Shown here one piece after another: positions 63,268 to 64,000 of a DNA stretch of 64,000 nt. The stretch is from Pseudorhodobacter wandonensis (lineage in GTDB: Bacteria; Pseudomonadota; Alphaproteobacteria; Rhodobacterales; Rhodobacteraceae). Where the stretch lies: the NCBI RefSeq assembly GCF_001202035.1, contig NZ_LGHT01000026.1, positions 248,001 through 312,000 of the forward strand, read 5' to 3'. The position numbers and the translations under genes are program-made. Numbering within the stretch: the stretch's first letter is position 1; each line of letters opens with the position of its first letter. The notes beneath the pieces are model-generated. The model was given only the letters and a program-made list of their open reading frames with translations, searched no databases and was not told the origin of the DNA.

Positions 63268-64000
63268 ATGAACGCCCCCAAGACCACCCATCGCGACGCC
63301 GGTTTCTTTTCCGAAAGCCTCGCTTCTCGTGACGCCGAAGTCTTTGGCGCGATGACGCTCGAACTCGGCCGTCAGCGCGATGAGATCGAGCTGATCGCCT
63401 CTGAAAACATCGTGTCGCGCGCTGTGATGGAGGCGCAAGGCTCGGTCATGACCAACAAATACGCCGAGGGCTATCCGGGCCGCCGCTATTACGGCGGTTG
63501 CCAATATGTCGACATCGCTGAAAATCTGGCGATTGACCGCGCCAAGGAACTGTTTGGCTGCGATTTCGCCAACGTTCAGCCGAACTCGGGTTCCCAAGCC
63601 AACCAAGGCGTGTTTCAGGCGCTGGTAAAACCCGGTGACACCATTTTGGGCATGTCTTTGGATGCAGGCGGCCACCTGACCCACGGCGCTGCGCCAAACC
63701 AGTCGGGCAAATGGTTCAACGCTGTGCAATACGGCGTTGTCAAAGACACCCTGCTGCCCGATTACGACCAGATCGAGGCGCTGGCGCTAGAGCATAAACC
63801 CGCCCTTATCATCGCCGGCGGCTCGGCTATACCGCGCATCCTCGATCTTGCCCGTTTCCGCGCGATTGCCGATAAGGTTGGCGCCTATTTCCTCGTTGAT
63901 ATGGCGCATTTTGCAGGCCTTGTTGCAGCGGGTCTGTACCCTTCGCCCTTCCCGCACGCCCATGTTGCCACCACGACCACGCATAAAACCCTGCGCGGCC
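63268..64000 (+). CDS. glyA: Serine hydroxymethyltransferase, 3' truncated by window
   Basis: The first 244 codons of a PLP enzyme that interconverts serine and glycine with tetrahydrofolate. [42 protein letters not shown] and LTHG (THF site) are typical. The PLP-lysine motif [10 protein letters not shown] begins at the window edge, so the catalytic lysine is just inside. AAGGAG lies seven bases before ATG 63268. The frame is open at 64000; the remaining ~185 residues lie outside. Confidence 0.95.
   Translation, partial: MNAPKTTHRDAGFFSESLASRDAEVFGAMTLELGRQRDEIELIASENIVSRAVMEAQGSVMTNKYAEGYPGRRYYGGCQYVDIAENLAIDRAKELFGCDFANVQPNSGSQANQGVFQALVKPGDTILGMSLDAGGHLTHGAAPNQSGKWFNAVQYGVVKDTLLPDYDQIEALALEHKPALIIAGGSAIPRILDLARFRAIADKVGAYFLVDMAHFAGLVAAGLYPSPFPHAHVATTTTHKTLRG

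Noticed and set aside
1-64000. tRNA, rRNA, CRISPR or insertion sequence
   Set aside because: No cloverleaf-type segment, direct-repeat array, or transposase-like frame was seen on either strand.

Overview
The window is a chromosomal segment of an alphaproteobacterium, most likely a Rhodobacteraceae (roseobacter-group) member. This rests on the cell-cycle regulator GcrA, phosphatidylcholine synthase, CtrA-type boxes (TTAA-N7-TTAAC), an FnrL-like site, small transaldolase, the roseobacter-style NIDO-Hint protein, and a dispersed G-rich hairpin plus GGATATTT...AAAAGAAAG element in intergenic gaps. Coding density is high, genes overlap as ATGA, and third codon positions are GC-rich. I saw no rRNA, tRNA, CRISPR array, transposase or integrated prophage.

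Layout. 0.2-5.2 kb: MATE exporter, a small glyoxalase-superfamily protein, a YeeE/YedE sulphur-compound channel with an FnrL-like site, a D-amino-acid dehydrogenase and a secreted protein. 5.3-10.8 kb: priA, transaldolase, DUF484-xerC (the pairing known from enterobacteria) and pcs. 10.8-18.6 kb: ogt, a YdeI-like protein, ileS, ycjF-ycjX, truA. 18.9-28.7 kb (minus strand): an acetate-linked cluster in the order acs, adk, symporter small subunit, symporter large subunit, a cNMP/CBS/nucleotidyltransferase protein, a membrane protein, a lone receiver, and a membrane sensor-like protein fused to a DnaQ-type exonuclease. The acs upstream region is AT-rich and carries TTTGTAAA-like repeats.

29.0-40.1 kb: SulP transporter, PPOX-fold protein, a large beta-helix protein, meaB, DUF3108, hrpB, a NIDO-Hint protein and an isochorismatase-fold hydrolase. 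40.1-46.5 kb: argF and argD, gcrA, an orphan ParA ATPase, two small lipoproteins around a CtrA box, and lepA. 46.8-52.7 kb: a SPOR protein and a compact nucleoside salvage operon (cdd-deoA-deoB-add-upp). 52.8-64.0 kb: a VOC-cupin-cupin protein, maeB, a decayed coding stretch, prpE, a degenerate hybrid kinase with a sigma-54 response regulator, nadK, and glyA running off the right edge.

Functional threads. acs, prpE, meaB, maeB and the symporter point to use of short-chain fatty acids. Two kinase-like proteins (18.9-21.0 kb and 59.3-60.7 kb) lack the phospho-accepting histidine, and each sits beside a receiver protein. I regard these two, with their leader regions, as the least ordinary parts of the window. 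Motif assignments were read by eye; no database search was run.
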